Below are positions 11,661-21,748 of a stretch of DNA of 64,000 nucleotides, in pieces. The notes beneath the pieces are model-generated. The model was not told the origin of the DNA. It saw only the letters and a program-made list of their open reading frames with translations, and made no database searches. Both the position numbers and the translations under genes were made by a program. The DNA is from Hofstenia miamia. Lineage: Eukaryota > Xenacoelomorpha > Acoela. The stretch covers positions 2,686,896 through 2,750,895 of the forward strand of contig SCFE01000018.1 in assembly GCA_004352715.1 (NCBI GenBank), given 5' to 3'. Numbering within the stretch: the stretch's first letter is position 1; every line of letters starts with the position of its first letter.

Positions 11661-11857
11661 GTTATACCTAAGTGGATTGGCATACAACCAATACATGATG
11701 CTTGAACGGAGCATAAAAACTGATTACCAGCTGCTGGTAGGGTTTTTCGAGGATCACTACCGTGCCCCGCATATTAAACATCAGTACAAGACATTATTGT
11801 GCAACATGTCTTTTAAATTCAGTGACGACATTCACAACTATATCACCCAGGTTGAAC

Positions 11858-12267
11858 GCCTGTTTCAGTTGAGCAGTCTTTCCAAGGAGTATTCTAAACA
11901 CGACCTGTTCTCCTATATTTGTCGAGGCTTCCCTGCGTCAATCAGAAATCAGCTGGAAGTTCGATGTGATCCTGAGGGCAGCCTCCACGAGATTATCCGC
12001 AAAGCCATCAGCATGGTTTACATGCTTCAGAACTCGCAACGCATCAACAACAATATTACAAAANGCCTGTTTCAGTTGAGCAGTCTTTCCAAGGAATATT
12101 CTAAACACGACCTGTTCTCCTATATTTGTCGAGGCTTCCCTGCGTCAATCAGAAATCGGCTGGAGGTTCAGTGCGACCCCAAGGACAGCCTCCACGAGAT
12201 CATCTGCAAAGCCATTAGTGTGGTGTACATGCTTCAGAACTCGTAATGCATCAATAATGATATCACA
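11858..12267. repeat. Duplicated segment flanking the N at 12064
   Basis: 11858-12060 and 12065-12267 match with several per cent divergence (RNQLEVRCDPEGS against RNRLEVQCDPKDS). The divergence is higher than at other joins, so two different element copies may have been placed in series. Confidence 0.75.
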
Positions 12268-12288
12268 AAATTTTCTGGAACAAAGAGT

Positions 12289-12516
12289 TTGGAGATTAGA
12301 AAGCCTGCAGTCAAAAAAGTGCTTGATTTAACTTTGGTATGGTGCTATACTTGTGGAGAGAAAGGGCACCTCAAATCTCAGTGTAAGGCTAAAATACAGC
12401 TTGTTGCTGATGGAGAAGGATTTATTGTCGAGGAGCCTCCTACTGATTCTCTGTGTGTCAATGATCTTGTCGATCTCAGATCTGATCACCCAGCTACGTC
12501 TCAAGATTTAAATTAG
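12289..12516 (+). pseudogene. Gag nucleocapsid part, CCHC zinc knuckle
   Basis: CYTCGEKGHLKSQC (about 12346-12387) is a perfect CX2CX4HX4C retroviral-type zinc knuckle, which binds the element RNA. It is separated from the capsid part by a stop at 12244-12246 (TAA after NS) and ends at a TAG before the protease ORF. The related element has CQTCGKKGHTKLYC at 32806. It should be read as a continuation of gag. Confidence 0.8.
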
Positions 12517-12563
12517 TTGGAGCACCGCCTCCTGGAAAACGTGCACAAGATCACAATGTATTA

Positions 12564-13139
12564 GTGATCACTCAGTTGATTAGGAAAAATTTAATACCAG
12601 TTGAGATGAACGGAAATATCTTTAATGCCACAGTGGACACGGGAGCAGCAGCCTCCATAATAAGCGACAAATGTTGCAAAGAATTATGCTTAAATCGAGA
12701 CTCATTGGATCCATCTAGTGCAAAGTTGATCGACGCCTCTGGAAACCCTCTCTCTTTGAAAGGAAAGTTAATCGATGCTTCAATTAAAATTCACGCGGAG
12801 CCTTTCAAAGTAGACTTGTTGGTAGTAGACACGTCAAACCACTGTCTACCATATGATCTTATCTTAGGAAATGATTTTTTGGAACGCAATTCTTGCGTCA
12901 TTGACTTTAAGAACAGTACAATCTCCATTAAAGACCAGGAGGCAACACAGTTGGTTACGATCCCTAAGAAAGAGGTCATTTTTGATTTGGACGAACCCAT
13001 AATTCTTGAACCAAGACATTGGACGAGAGTCGCTGTCTCTTCTGATGCCAGCATTAATGGTGATGTCATGATATCAGGGCATAGAGGCAAATACATATGC
13101 GGAGTCTCTTTTTCGCCAGATTTGTGTAAAGTAATTTGA
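12564..13139 (+). CDS. Retrotransposon aspartic protease
   Basis: The reading begins near 12564, with no isolated gene start expected because it is part of pol. NATVDTGAAASIIS (about 12624-12665) contains the DTG active site of retropepsins and its hydrophobic flank. LPYDLILGNDFL (about 12847-12885) is the conserved LG-x-x-F/DFL region near the C-terminus. Length and layout fit a retropepsin plus linker. The matching protease at 33060 has DMG instead of DTG. The frame ends at TGA (13137), followed by further pol sequence from 13182. Confidence 0.8.
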   Translation: MITQLIRKNLIPVEMNGNIFNATVDTGAAASIISDKCCKELCLNRDSLDPSSAKLIDASGNPLSLKGKLIDASIKIHAEPFKVDLLVVDTSNHCLPYDLILGNDFLERNSCVIDFKNSTISIKDQEATQLVTIPKKEVIFDLDEPIILEPRHWTRVAVSSDASINGDVMISGHRGKYICGVSFSPDLCKVI

Positions 13140-13181
13140 GGAAAGACATACATCACTGTTCTTAATGGGTCGACTTCTTCG

Positions 13182-14785
13182 GTGAAAATCGGAGTCCCCC
13201 AACTACAGTTAATCGGAGTACAGGTGGAGGTTGAGAACATTCCAGTAACTTGTTTACCAATCTGTACCGCTGTGCATGACCTAGAAGCTCCCTCGAGCCT
13301 GGTAAAGGTGCCAACAGTTAATGAAACTTCCCATTCACACTTAACTCAAAAAGAGAGGAGGTCTCTAGCATCTCTGCTTTATAGTAAACATGACTTGTTG
13401 AACTATGGTACTATCAGTGTTGGGCAGGCAATAGGTGAAGAGCATGCTATCGAATTGAAACATGATCGCCCGATTCGTTTACCTGTACGTTGTGTGCCAG
13501 AAAATCTGAAACACTAATATGAGAAGATCTTAAGTGACCTGATTGAAAATGGGATAATCCAAGGAAGTAACAGCCCATACGCTGCACCCACTGTGTTTAT
13601 TTGGCAAGGTGAGAAGTATTGGCTGTGCATCGACTTTTGCAAGCTAAACGATATCACAATTAAAGATGCATACCCCCTGCCAAGGATAGACGATCTCCTT
13701 TATGATGCTAGTAAATATAAGTTTTTCTCATGCTTAGACTTGTGTAAAGCTTACTGACAGGTATCCATGCGCCCTTCTGACATTGCAAAGACCGCCTTCA
13801 TCACCCCTTACGGGCTCTATGAATGGAAGTATATGGCCTTTGGCCTATGCAACATGCCAGCCACCTTTCAGCGGTATGTCACGAAAATCCTTAAAGATGG
13901 TGCAAACCTCCTCGAACCAGGCATTTCAGCTTATATTGACGACATCTTGGTCGCAAGCCACACTTTCGAAGAACATCTAGATAAACTTAGTCGAACCTTG
14001 GATTTATTGCAACAAGCAGGACTTAAAGTGAATGGAACCAAATGCACATTAGTTCAAACCAAAGTCACCTTTCTTGGTCGCGTCGTCGAACCAGGAAGGA
14101 TATTGATCAAAAATAACGCGAAAGATTTTTTAGATAAAATTGAAACGCCAAGGACCCGCCGAGATGTTCAGCGTTTAATGGGTTTCCTAAATTATTATGG
14201 GATGTTTATTCCAGACCTCGCTGACAAAACAAAAACAATCTCTAATCTGTTGAAAAAGTCCGTCGATTTTAAATGGACTTGGCAAGAACAAGAAGCTCTC
14301 GACGGAATAAAAGTAGAACTCAAGAAAATACCATCCTTAAACACCCCTGATTATGCAAAAGATTTTATAGTCGACTGTGACGCCAGTGCTGTCGCTATCA
14401 GCAGAGTCCTCAGTCAGGACGTTAATGGAATCGAGAGTCCTGTGCAATATTTTAGCCGAAAACTTAGGGCGTCTGAGAAGAATTACAGCGCAACTAAGTG
14501 CAAAATGCTCGCACTGGTTGAATCTCTGAAAAAATTTCGCTACTTTGTACTTGGCCGTAAGTTTACAGTGCGCACTGACAACAGCGCACTGGCTTGGTTA
14601 AAGAAATTCAGTGGCGATAAATCAAACATTGTAGCAAGATGGATCAAATATCTAAACGATTTCACATTCACTATTAAACATCACCCTGGAAAACTCCACT
14701 TGAACACGGACTACTGGACGGCTCTCCCGAGCTACGAGTGCGATCTCAAAAAGCCAGGTGGTGAAAAAGTTCCGTTTTCATTCAT
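13182..14785 (+). pseudogene. pol: Gypsy reverse transcriptase and RNase H
   Basis: The product copies element RNA into DNA and degrades the RNA strand. RT motifs run in order: CIDFCKLND (13627), YPLPRIDDLL (13672), CLDLCKAY (13732), AFGLCNMPATFQR (13839) and the catalytic YIDDILVAS (13933). The connection FLNYYGMFIPDLADK is near 14184. RNase H shows DCDASAVAIS (14373) and VRTDNSALAWLKKF (14567). Defects are TAA at 13515 (after LKH), TGA at 13755 where the copy at 62426 has TGG, and KCKML near 14500 where the copy at 63051 has KCEML, losing the likely catalytic glutamate. The frame then runs into a gap at 14786. Close identity to 62231-63345 shows the copies are young or homogenised. Confidence 0.88.
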
Positions 14786-15590
14786 NNNNNNNNNNNNNNN
14801 NNNNNNNNNNNNNNNNNNNNNNNNNNNNNNNNNNNNNNNNNNNNNNNNNNNNNNNNNNNNNNNNNNNNNNNNNNNNNNNNNNNNNNNNNNNNNNNNNNNN
14901 NNNNNNNNNNNNNNNNNNNNNNNNNNNNNNNNNNNNNNNNNNNNNNNNNNNNNNNNNNNNNNNNNNNNNNNNNNNNNNNNNNNNNNNNNNNNNNNNNNNN
15001 NNNNNNNNNNNNNNNNNNNNNNNNNNNNNNNNNNNNNNNNNNNNNNNNNNNNNNNNNNNNNNNNNNNNNNNNNNNNNNNNNNNNNNNNNNNNNNNNNNNN
15101 NNNNNNNNNNNNNNNNNNNNNNNNNNNNNNNNNNNNNNNNNNNNNNNNNNNNNNNNNNNNNNNNNNNNNNNNNNNNNNNNNNNNNNNNNNNNNNNNNNNN
15201 NNNNNNNNNNNNNNNNNNNNNNNNNNNNNNNNNNNNNNNNNNNNNNNNNNNNNNNNNNNNNNNNNNNNNNNNNNNNNNNNNNNNNNNNNNNNNNNNNNNN
15301 NNNNNNNNNNNNNNNNNNNNNNNNNNNNNNNNNNNNNNNNNNNNNNNNNNNNNNNNNNNNNNNNNNNNNNNNNNNNNNNNNNNNNNNNNNNNNNNNNNNN
15401 NNNNNNNNNNNNNNNNNNNNNNNNNNNNNNNNNNNNNNNNNNNNNNNNNNNNNNNNNNNNNNNNNNNNNNNNNNNNNNNNNNNNNNNNNNNNNNNNNNNN
15501 NNNNNNNNNNNNNNNNNNNNNNNNNNNNNNNNNNNNNNNNNNNNNNNNNNNNNNNNNNNNNNNNNNNNNNNNNNNNNNNNNNNNNNNNNN
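14786..15590. other. Assembly gap (805 N) over the integrase core
   Basis: By comparison with 63300-64000, the missing part starts with the linker and the H2C2 zinc-binding domain of integrase and continues through the DDE core. Confidence 0.9.
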
Positions 15591-16195
15591 GCAGAGAGTA
15601 ATGTAGAGAACTATGTTAATAGATTAATGAATGACATGCAACAAATTCACCTGACAATTTGTCAGAATACCAATCAGTCGAGCATCCGGCAAAAGAAGAC
15701 TTTCAATAAGAAATTGTATGGTGAGCCTCATAAACGTGGCAATAAAGTCATCAAGTGAGGAAACTCGCAAACGATTGGCAAGGCCCTTTTACAATTGAAA
15801 AAGTGCTTGATCATAACACATATACCTTAAACAACAGTAAAACGGTACACTTTCAAAGGCTTAAGAGAGCCATAAAGGACATAGAACATGTAATTATAGA
15901 CAACAACAATGAATTTACATTAGTAGACAACGGTGTCAATGCGTATTAAAAATATGATAATTTAACTAGTTTTTCCGAAGATGATTTTTCTGACACCAAG
16001 TGCATTTACGAAAATATTAATACTGAGAGGTTAGAACCACATACACTCCCTGCAAGAAGGGTGAGAACTACTTACGATCCCAACATTTGGGATTTAAACC
16101 TTATTACTACATTTAGGAATGGAAAAAATGAATCGCAAATGAGAGCCGCCAGCTCCACCCGTCCACTGTCGAGTAAGGAGGAGGATGGAAGATAG
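15591..16195 (+). pseudogene. Integrase C-terminus with GPY/F module
   Basis: After the gap, frame 1 encodes the end of the catalytic domain region (ENYVNRLMNDMQQIHLTICQ). It ends at TGA 15756 within GNKVIK. The next frame gives NDWQGPFTIEKVLDHNTYTL (15774-15833), a GPY/F-type module typical of Gypsy integrase tails, then VHFQRLKRA. That frame meets TAA at 15947 but stays open beyond it to TAG at 16193, giving an acidic then basic tail (LPARRVRTTYDPNIWDL). The frameshift and the stop make it inactive. ORF3 starts about 14 bp downstream in another frame. Confidence 0.8.
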
Positions 16196-16208
16196 CAGAC
16201 ACAAATGA

Positions 16209-17947
16209 GATGCCTCACCTAGGCGTGGGAGACACGTTTCTCCGCTTGCTGAGGCCTGCATAAGGAAAAGAGGACGTCAGGAAGGTGCTGAGGAGAGTCC
16301 GATTCCGTGTGGGCGACACGTTGCTCCACGACTTGGAGAGCTGATAGCATTGACCCAGACGCCCTCCACATCTCGCCCCTACGTGGGGAGACACGTTTCT
16401 CCACGTGCGCGAGAGGAGCTGGCAACCCCTACATCAAAAACTTTTAAATTAAGAGTACCTTTTACACCTTTACAACCTGTAAATACCCCCCATATGAGCG
16501 ACTCGATAGCCCCTTTGACCTCTTCTACAGCTACTTCAACAATAAGATCACAGAAGACCGAAGAACAAAGAAGAAAACTATCAAAAGTCGGTGACGAGAC
16601 ATTACACCCGTACTTCATAGCAACAAGAAAAGCAATTGCCACTATCCGTGATAATATTTCAGAAGAGACCAAGGATCAACTCCGCCACACCTACAATGTT
16701 CGCGAAATGACTTGTTCCATAGACGTCATACCTTTCGTTATAGACGCATCACGTTGTCCCCAGATCAATACAATTATTGCATATGATTCGAGAATGATGG
16801 AAACCTTAAGCCGCTTGTATTAGCGCAGTATGGTGCATACATTTTTTGACGATGATTTCAATATTTATAGCCTATGTCAGTTCCTGAATAACGGAAAAAC
16901 TATTGACAGCTTCGAGTGCGTTAATGTTGACTTCAAGAACCTCCTTGTTATTTATTGTTTGAGGATCTCCGAAGTACAGTCAGAAGATATTATGGAGCAA
17001 ATCGAGATCGCATACCGCATAGCCAAGGTTGAAGGAATCTGCTTAATAATGATTGTACGTGGCAAGTACAAAACCTCTTTACCGGAAACGATAGAGAACT
17101 TGCATTTCAGGATGGAGAACTTTTTAATTCTATACTGAGATGACTATGCTCCAGTCTCATCACACTCCACGAGCCACTTGCCAATAACTAGGCTCATATA
17201 CACCAATCTTTTATTATGTAAACAAGTACCCTCTTATCACTTAGCAGTGGACCAAAAGCTAATTGTTAATGTCCTACTACAGTCACAGACTTTAGAAATA
17301 ACCGATCCCAATACTTCATTGATAACCACAGTAACTGATATGAGGGTCAGCTTTGCCTTTGCGCAGAGTGACCAACTTCTCAACGAAATCCACACCATTT
17401 GGTCCGACTTGAAGGCGGATTTTAACCCCGAGTCCGATTGGCCCCTTTTAGGCATCTCCAGCCCATTGCAAACGTATCACTCGTCTGTAGAACGCACATT
17501 GCGAGACATTAAAGTATCTTACAACAACCAAGATAAAAAGAACTTTAAAGAGTGTCTGTTCACCGAGAAAAATTTACCCGACATATACGCAAGAGGAGCC
17601 ATCTGGATATTAGTGATTTACCTGACAAAAGATCCTCAACTTCAACTACCTATGTCACACAAGAAGAGAACAGCTCTAACAAAAATAACCATTCATGAAA
17701 TAGCTGTGTGCCCACTAACCTGGAAGGTGAAAAATTGGCTTCTGTACAAATGCAGCCCTCCTTCATCCCCCGGAAAGACCAAACGCGTCATGGATAAATT
17801 CGAAAACTATTATGCCCAACTGGTGGGGGCAAGCAGTGTGATTGGAAAAATGTCGATCGTGTTAATTAGCAACCGACTCAGTATCTGTCCATTGGACATA
17901 AACATTTTCTCAGACACCGTAAAGAAATATATGTGGGGAGCCACAGC
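16209..17947 (+). pseudogene. ORF3 of the Gypsy element, unknown function
   Basis: One frame stays open from 16209 to the gap at 17948 (about 579 codons) except for TAG at 16821 and TGA at 17136. The copy on the minus strand at 40997-40098 has Trp (TGG) and Arg (CGA) at these places, so they are secondary mutations. The N-terminus carries three GRHVSP-type repeats, then a Ser/Thr/Pro-rich, basic stretch. The rest looks globular (FFDDDFNIYSLCQFLNNGKT, KADFNPESDWPLL). I see no signal peptide, membrane span or coiled coil, so it does not look like an envelope protein. No clear ATG opens the frame; the first in-frame ATG is at 16494, so expression by splicing or frameshifting is possible. I do not recognise the family. 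Confidence 0.6.
16224..16418 (+). repeat. Three coding repeats (GRHVSPR) in ORF3
   Basis: Related 20-25-bp blocks GTGGGmGACACGTTkCTCC lie at about 16225, 16309 and 16383. They encode GRHVSPLAE, GRHVAPRLGE and GRHVSPRARE at spacings of 28 and about 25 residues. The segment is visibly more GC-rich than its surroundings. Confidence 0.65.
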
Positions 17948-18947
17948 NNNNNNNNNNNNNNNNNNNNNNNNNNNNNNNNNNNNNNNNNNNNNNNNNNNNN
18001 NNNNNNNNNNNNNNNNNNNNNNNNNNNNNNNNNNNNNNNNNNNNNNNNNNNNNNNNNNNNNNNNNNNNNNNNNNNNNNNNNNNNNNNNNNNNNNNNNNNN
18101 NNNNNNNNNNNNNNNNNNNNNNNNNNNNNNNNNNNNNNNNNNNNNNNNNNNNNNNNNNNNNNNNNNNNNNNNNNNNNNNNNNNNNNNNNNNNNNNNNNNN
18201 NNNNNNNNNNNNNNNNNNNNNNNNNNNNNNNNNNNNNNNNNNNNNNNNNNNNNNNNNNNNNNNNNNNNNNNNNNNNNNNNNNNNNNNNNNNNNNNNNNNN
18301 NNNNNNNNNNNNNNNNNNNNNNNNNNNNNNNNNNNNNNNNNNNNNNNNNNNNNNNNNNNNNNNNNNNNNNNNNNNNNNNNNNNNNNNNNNNNNNNNNNNN
18401 NNNNNNNNNNNNNNNNNNNNNNNNNNNNNNNNNNNNNNNNNNNNNNNNNNNNNNNNNNNNNNNNNNNNNNNNNNNNNNNNNNNNNNNNNNNNNNNNNNNN
18501 NNNNNNNNNNNNNNNNNNNNNNNNNNNNNNNNNNNNNNNNNNNNNNNNNNNNNNNNNNNNNNNNNNNNNNNNNNNNNNNNNNNNNNNNNNNNNNNNNNNN
18601 NNNNNNNNNNNNNNNNNNNNNNNNNNNNNNNNNNNNNNNNNNNNNNNNNNNNNNNNNNNNNNNNNNNNNNNNNNNNNNNNNNNNNNNNNNNNNNNNNNNN
18701 NNNNNNNNNNNNNNNNNNNNNNNNNNNNNNNNNNNNNNNNNNNNNNNNNNNNNNNNNNNNNNNNNNNNNNNNNNNNNNNNNNNNNNNNNNNNNNNNNNNN
18801 NNNNNNNNNNNNNNNNNNNNNNNNNNNNNNNNNNNNNNNNNNNNNNNNNNNNNNNNNNNNNNNNNNNNNNNNNNNNNNNNNNNNNNNNNNNNNNNNNNNN
18901 NNNNNNNNNNNNNNNNNNNNNNNNNNNNNNNNNNNNNNNNNNNNNNN
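17948..18947. other. Assembly gap (1,000 N)
   Basis: The round length suggests a default gap size. It separates ORF3 from a LINE fragment, so the end of ORF3 and any 3' LTR of this element are not visible. Confidence 0.95.
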
Positions 18948-19866
18948 ACGATACTTGTATATTACGGACAGCAAAAAATCCCTTTGAGGCAACCCAACAT
19001 TTGACAAAAGATATTGAAAATTTCGTAACATATTTCAATCATAATAAACTAAAAATCAATTCTGACAAAACTCAATTTATCATCTTTTCATCTAAACAAC
19101 AACAAAAGCTTACTAAAAATTTTAATATTAATGTTTGTGATAACGAAATTAGTCAAAGTAAATGTGTAAACTATCTAGGTGTATTATTAGACGACTTAAA
19201 TTTCGATAATTTCTTCTCCCACAAATTAAAAAAAGATGGCATGTGGAATAAAATATTTGTACCATTTGCGCCATGTAGGAAAATCATCGAATGTAGAACT
19301 AATTCATTCATTTGTCTTAAGTCAATTTAATTACTGTGCATTTCTTTTTCAAAATCTCACATCGCAAAAACGTTCATCATTAGCAAATATGTTTAACTGG
19401 GCATTTAGAACCCTTAATTATATTGAAAAACATGAATCCATAACGCAATTAAGATCATCATATAATATTTTGGCCCCGAATTACTTTATTCAGTATAAAC
19501 TTTATGTATGATTCACAAATTTATTCATGAATTAAGTTCATTAAGTTTTCTTAATAATTACATCAAAATCAATAAAAGAAATAAAACACTTTTTAGCATC
19601 AATAATCGTCAAGATTCATTTTCTTTTAAATGTTCAATCTCTTGGAATGATTTAAGTATTGATATATAATGTGAGAAAAACTATAAACACTTCAAGAAAA
19701 AAATAAAACAATTTCTATTAAGTAGGCAAACATTACTTTTAAAACTGCCCTTCAAATAATATTGCATATGTAATTAGTTTTGTAAATATTTTTGTCATGT
19801 GTTAGTTTATAGTTTTTACATACATTTAAGCAATAAATTTGCTTTGACTCTTATTATTATTATTAA
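18948..19866 (+). mobile_element. LINE (non-LTR) 3' end, RT C-terminal region
   Basis: From the gap the frame reads INSDKTQFIIFSSK and CVNYLGVLLDD, the post-catalytic RT/thumb part of a non-LTR reverse transcriptase. A frameshift near 19240 leads to LSQFNYCAFLFQNLT and RTLNYIEKHESITQL, the usual tail region. The YADD catalytic motif would lie in the gap. The 3' untranslated region has AATAAA-like CAATAAATTTG near 19830 and ends in a TTA repeat (19851-19866), the sort of simple tail left by target-primed insertion. 5' truncated and frameshifted. Confidence 0.75.
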
Positions 19867-21260
19867 GAAATCTGAGAAATAACGTGTATTTGCAATGCAA
19901 GTGATCTTTTAAATTACATTAGATTCACCCATTTTTATTGTATTTGTTGACAATATGTTTTATATTTTATTCATAATTATTCTGAATAGAATTGTTTCGT
20001 ATTACTATTATTATTAAAGTAATCGATATAAGTAACATTTTTATTGTACGTAACAAACCTAAATTTCGGTAAAGTTGGCATATTGAAATTCACCCTATTT
20101 CATCACTTTTTTAATATATAAGCATGAAAATTTTACAGCGTGTAAATGCTAAGGAGATAATCTTTTCGATTGTTTGTGAGTACAATTAACTATTTTAAAA
20201 TGTCATGCTTCAAAAAATATATCTGAATATTCAGACAACCCATTCTTTTGTTGGGAATAATTTAGAGCTTTGTGCACATAAAAAAGCAAAATCATCATTG
20301 AATCTTATGATTTGGAACAGTGTATAAATTTACAAAAAATACTGTTTGTCAGAATGTTACGAAAAACTTGATAGAAAAGTGTGCAGTCGTTATGTACAAT
20401 ACAATTGCATGCCTCTCTCACACATCATTCAATCGTCCACATCCGATATCATAACCATATAATGAAATGGACGATGGTCATATTTATTATATAAAATTTC
20501 AGGAACATTAAAATATTTTTTATTAAAAAACTATTCCTTGAGAATGAAAATTTTGAAAAAGCATTTTCAGAATGCACTACTTTACTGAGAATGTATCTAA
20601 AGTGGAATGAAAAATGCAAGTTCTACAATTTCACACAGAAAAATTTAAAAGGCGCGGTTGAATGTGAGCTGTAAAAAATTTATCAACACTTCATTAACAA
20701 GATTGAACATTGCTGCAATTTTTGGAAAAATGTACAGGATACAGGGATTCTCGGATCATCTACACCAAAAGCAAACCGTGCTTAGGCAACAATTTCGACA
20801 ACTCTTCAAGGAAATTAGTGCAACGCCAATATCAACTATACATGCTTAAGAACGGAAAGGAAACTGCCAAACTGAAGACAATTCAATGAGATTTTTTAGA
20901 TGAAAATTTTTCATAACTGGTTGGAAGTCCAAAAATTATTCAAAAAATCAACCATAAATTACCAATTATCTAAGTATTTGTAAAATTGCAAATTCTGAAA
21001 CCCTAGATGTGATATTTTTATGTAAAGATAACTAATTTCATACAATTTCCATAAAAATTACATTCTACAATGATTTTTAAGTACAAATTTATTACCAATT
21101 TTTTCATAGAAAATTACTGCTAGCGGTCTGTGTTCACCACAATGAACGCTGCGTAAACTACAAAAGTGTGAATTCAACTTTTTATCATAAAAACTGAACC
21201 AGCTCCTCTCATTCACTTTTCGTTAGGGTAAATAATAATAATCGAAGACATAGGAGAAAA
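19867..21260. other. No recognisable gene
   Basis: AT-rich sequence with only short ORFs. A 63-codon ORF at 20658 has no recognisable features. The 3' exons of FAF1 would be expected here on the minus strand but I could not find them. Confidence 0.4.
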
Positions 21261-21478
21261 TTATTTTCACTGACGTCATTAGGATTTCTTGATGAATGTT
21301 TTCTAAGAGTATACAGGTTTCGAGTAAATTGGACGTAATCTTCGATTTTTTAATAGCCCCCCCCTATAAAAATCTCAAAAACCCCAGTAGTGATAGGGAC
21401 GAACTTAATCTTCTGTCTTCCATTCTACCGTCAAGAGCCACTTTTCAATACTTGGACTGTAGAAAATTTGTGAAATAA
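21261..21478 (+). pseudogene. UBX-like fragment, opposite strand to FAF1
   Basis: In one frame 21264-21309 reads SLTSLGFLDECFLR, and after a two-base frame change 21314-21475 reads VSSKLDVIFDFLI, then DELNLLSSILPSRATFQYLD and a TAA. In FAF1-type UBX domains the order is a basic strand, xxFLERRFL, a KLQIVFDFV helix, DEYKLLSTFPRR and LD, which this follows. The domain should be the last part of FAF1, yet the other exons are on the minus strand. The frame change and an insertion with a C8 run argue that it is a decayed or inverted copy. Homology looks real to me; the explanation is open. Confidence 0.5.
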
Positions 21479-21748
21479 ATTGTTGTATTCAAAAGATCAG
21501 CCAATTTATATTCCTGTTCTAGCACTTAAATGATTCGTGAAAGTAATTTAGCATTTTGGACAATATATATTTAACTATAATGATAACAATTCCTGATATG
21601 ATTATAGTTAGCTATAAATTGATGTATGCTGCAATAAAACTTCTATTAAACAAAAATATATTAATTAATGATCAGACAAATATGCATACACATATTATCT
21701 ATAATCAAAGAAGAACTAATGAATCAGGACAAAAGAATGTATACTAAC

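Larger units (their letters stand above)
9943..12252 (+). pseudogene. gag: gag of the Gypsy element, rearranged
   Basis: Gag would form the retrotransposon particle. The start at 9943 (MDSSSSRTVIYSP) is the first ATG after the gap. A stop at 10180 breaks the frame, which resumes near 10285. Residues from about 10300-10500 form a coiled coil (LWDKLSQQVALRMESERQV and following heptads). A Ser/Thr/Pro/Ala-rich linker spans 10920-11100. The capsid-like part (11560-12050) has SFDEWFFLFELTMKQHK, FPLYLSGLAYNQYM and KEYSKHDLFSYICRGFP, and it matches gag at 32136-32560. The ORF stays open only because duplicated and deleted blocks happen to keep some frame: 10538-10711 repeats 11172-11348, and a ~289-bp tandem copy (from 11102) lacks 29 bp and is read out of frame. 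Ns at 10712 and 12064 add duplicated ends. Not functional as assembled. Confidence 0.8.
8681..17947 (+). mobile_element. Ty3/Gypsy-type LTR retrotransposon with a third ORF
   Basis: The order is 5' LTR (8681-9101, cut by a gap), gag, CCHC zinc knuckle, aspartic protease, reverse transcriptase, RNase H, gap, integrase C-terminus with a GPY/F module, then a long ORF in the position where some elements have env. The order RT-RNase H-integrase is Ty3/Gypsy (Metaviridae). A 1,000-N gap at 17948 hides the end and any 3' LTR. Related sequence occurs at 30335-33330 (gag and protease), 35021-35571 (LTR), 38719-40997 (LTR and ORF3) and 62231-64000 (pol). This copy has many stops and frameshifts. Confidence 0.85.

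Noticed and set aside
16209-17947. ORF3 as a classical envelope glycoprotein
   Set aside because: No signal peptide, cysteine pattern, furin-like site or transmembrane helix is visible, so position alone is not enough.
20658-20849. Candidate FAF1 coiled-coil exon on the plus strand near the UBX fragment
   Set aside because: Gln-rich text (VLRQQFRQLFKEI) is suggestive, but there are no splice sites or alignment beyond a few residues.
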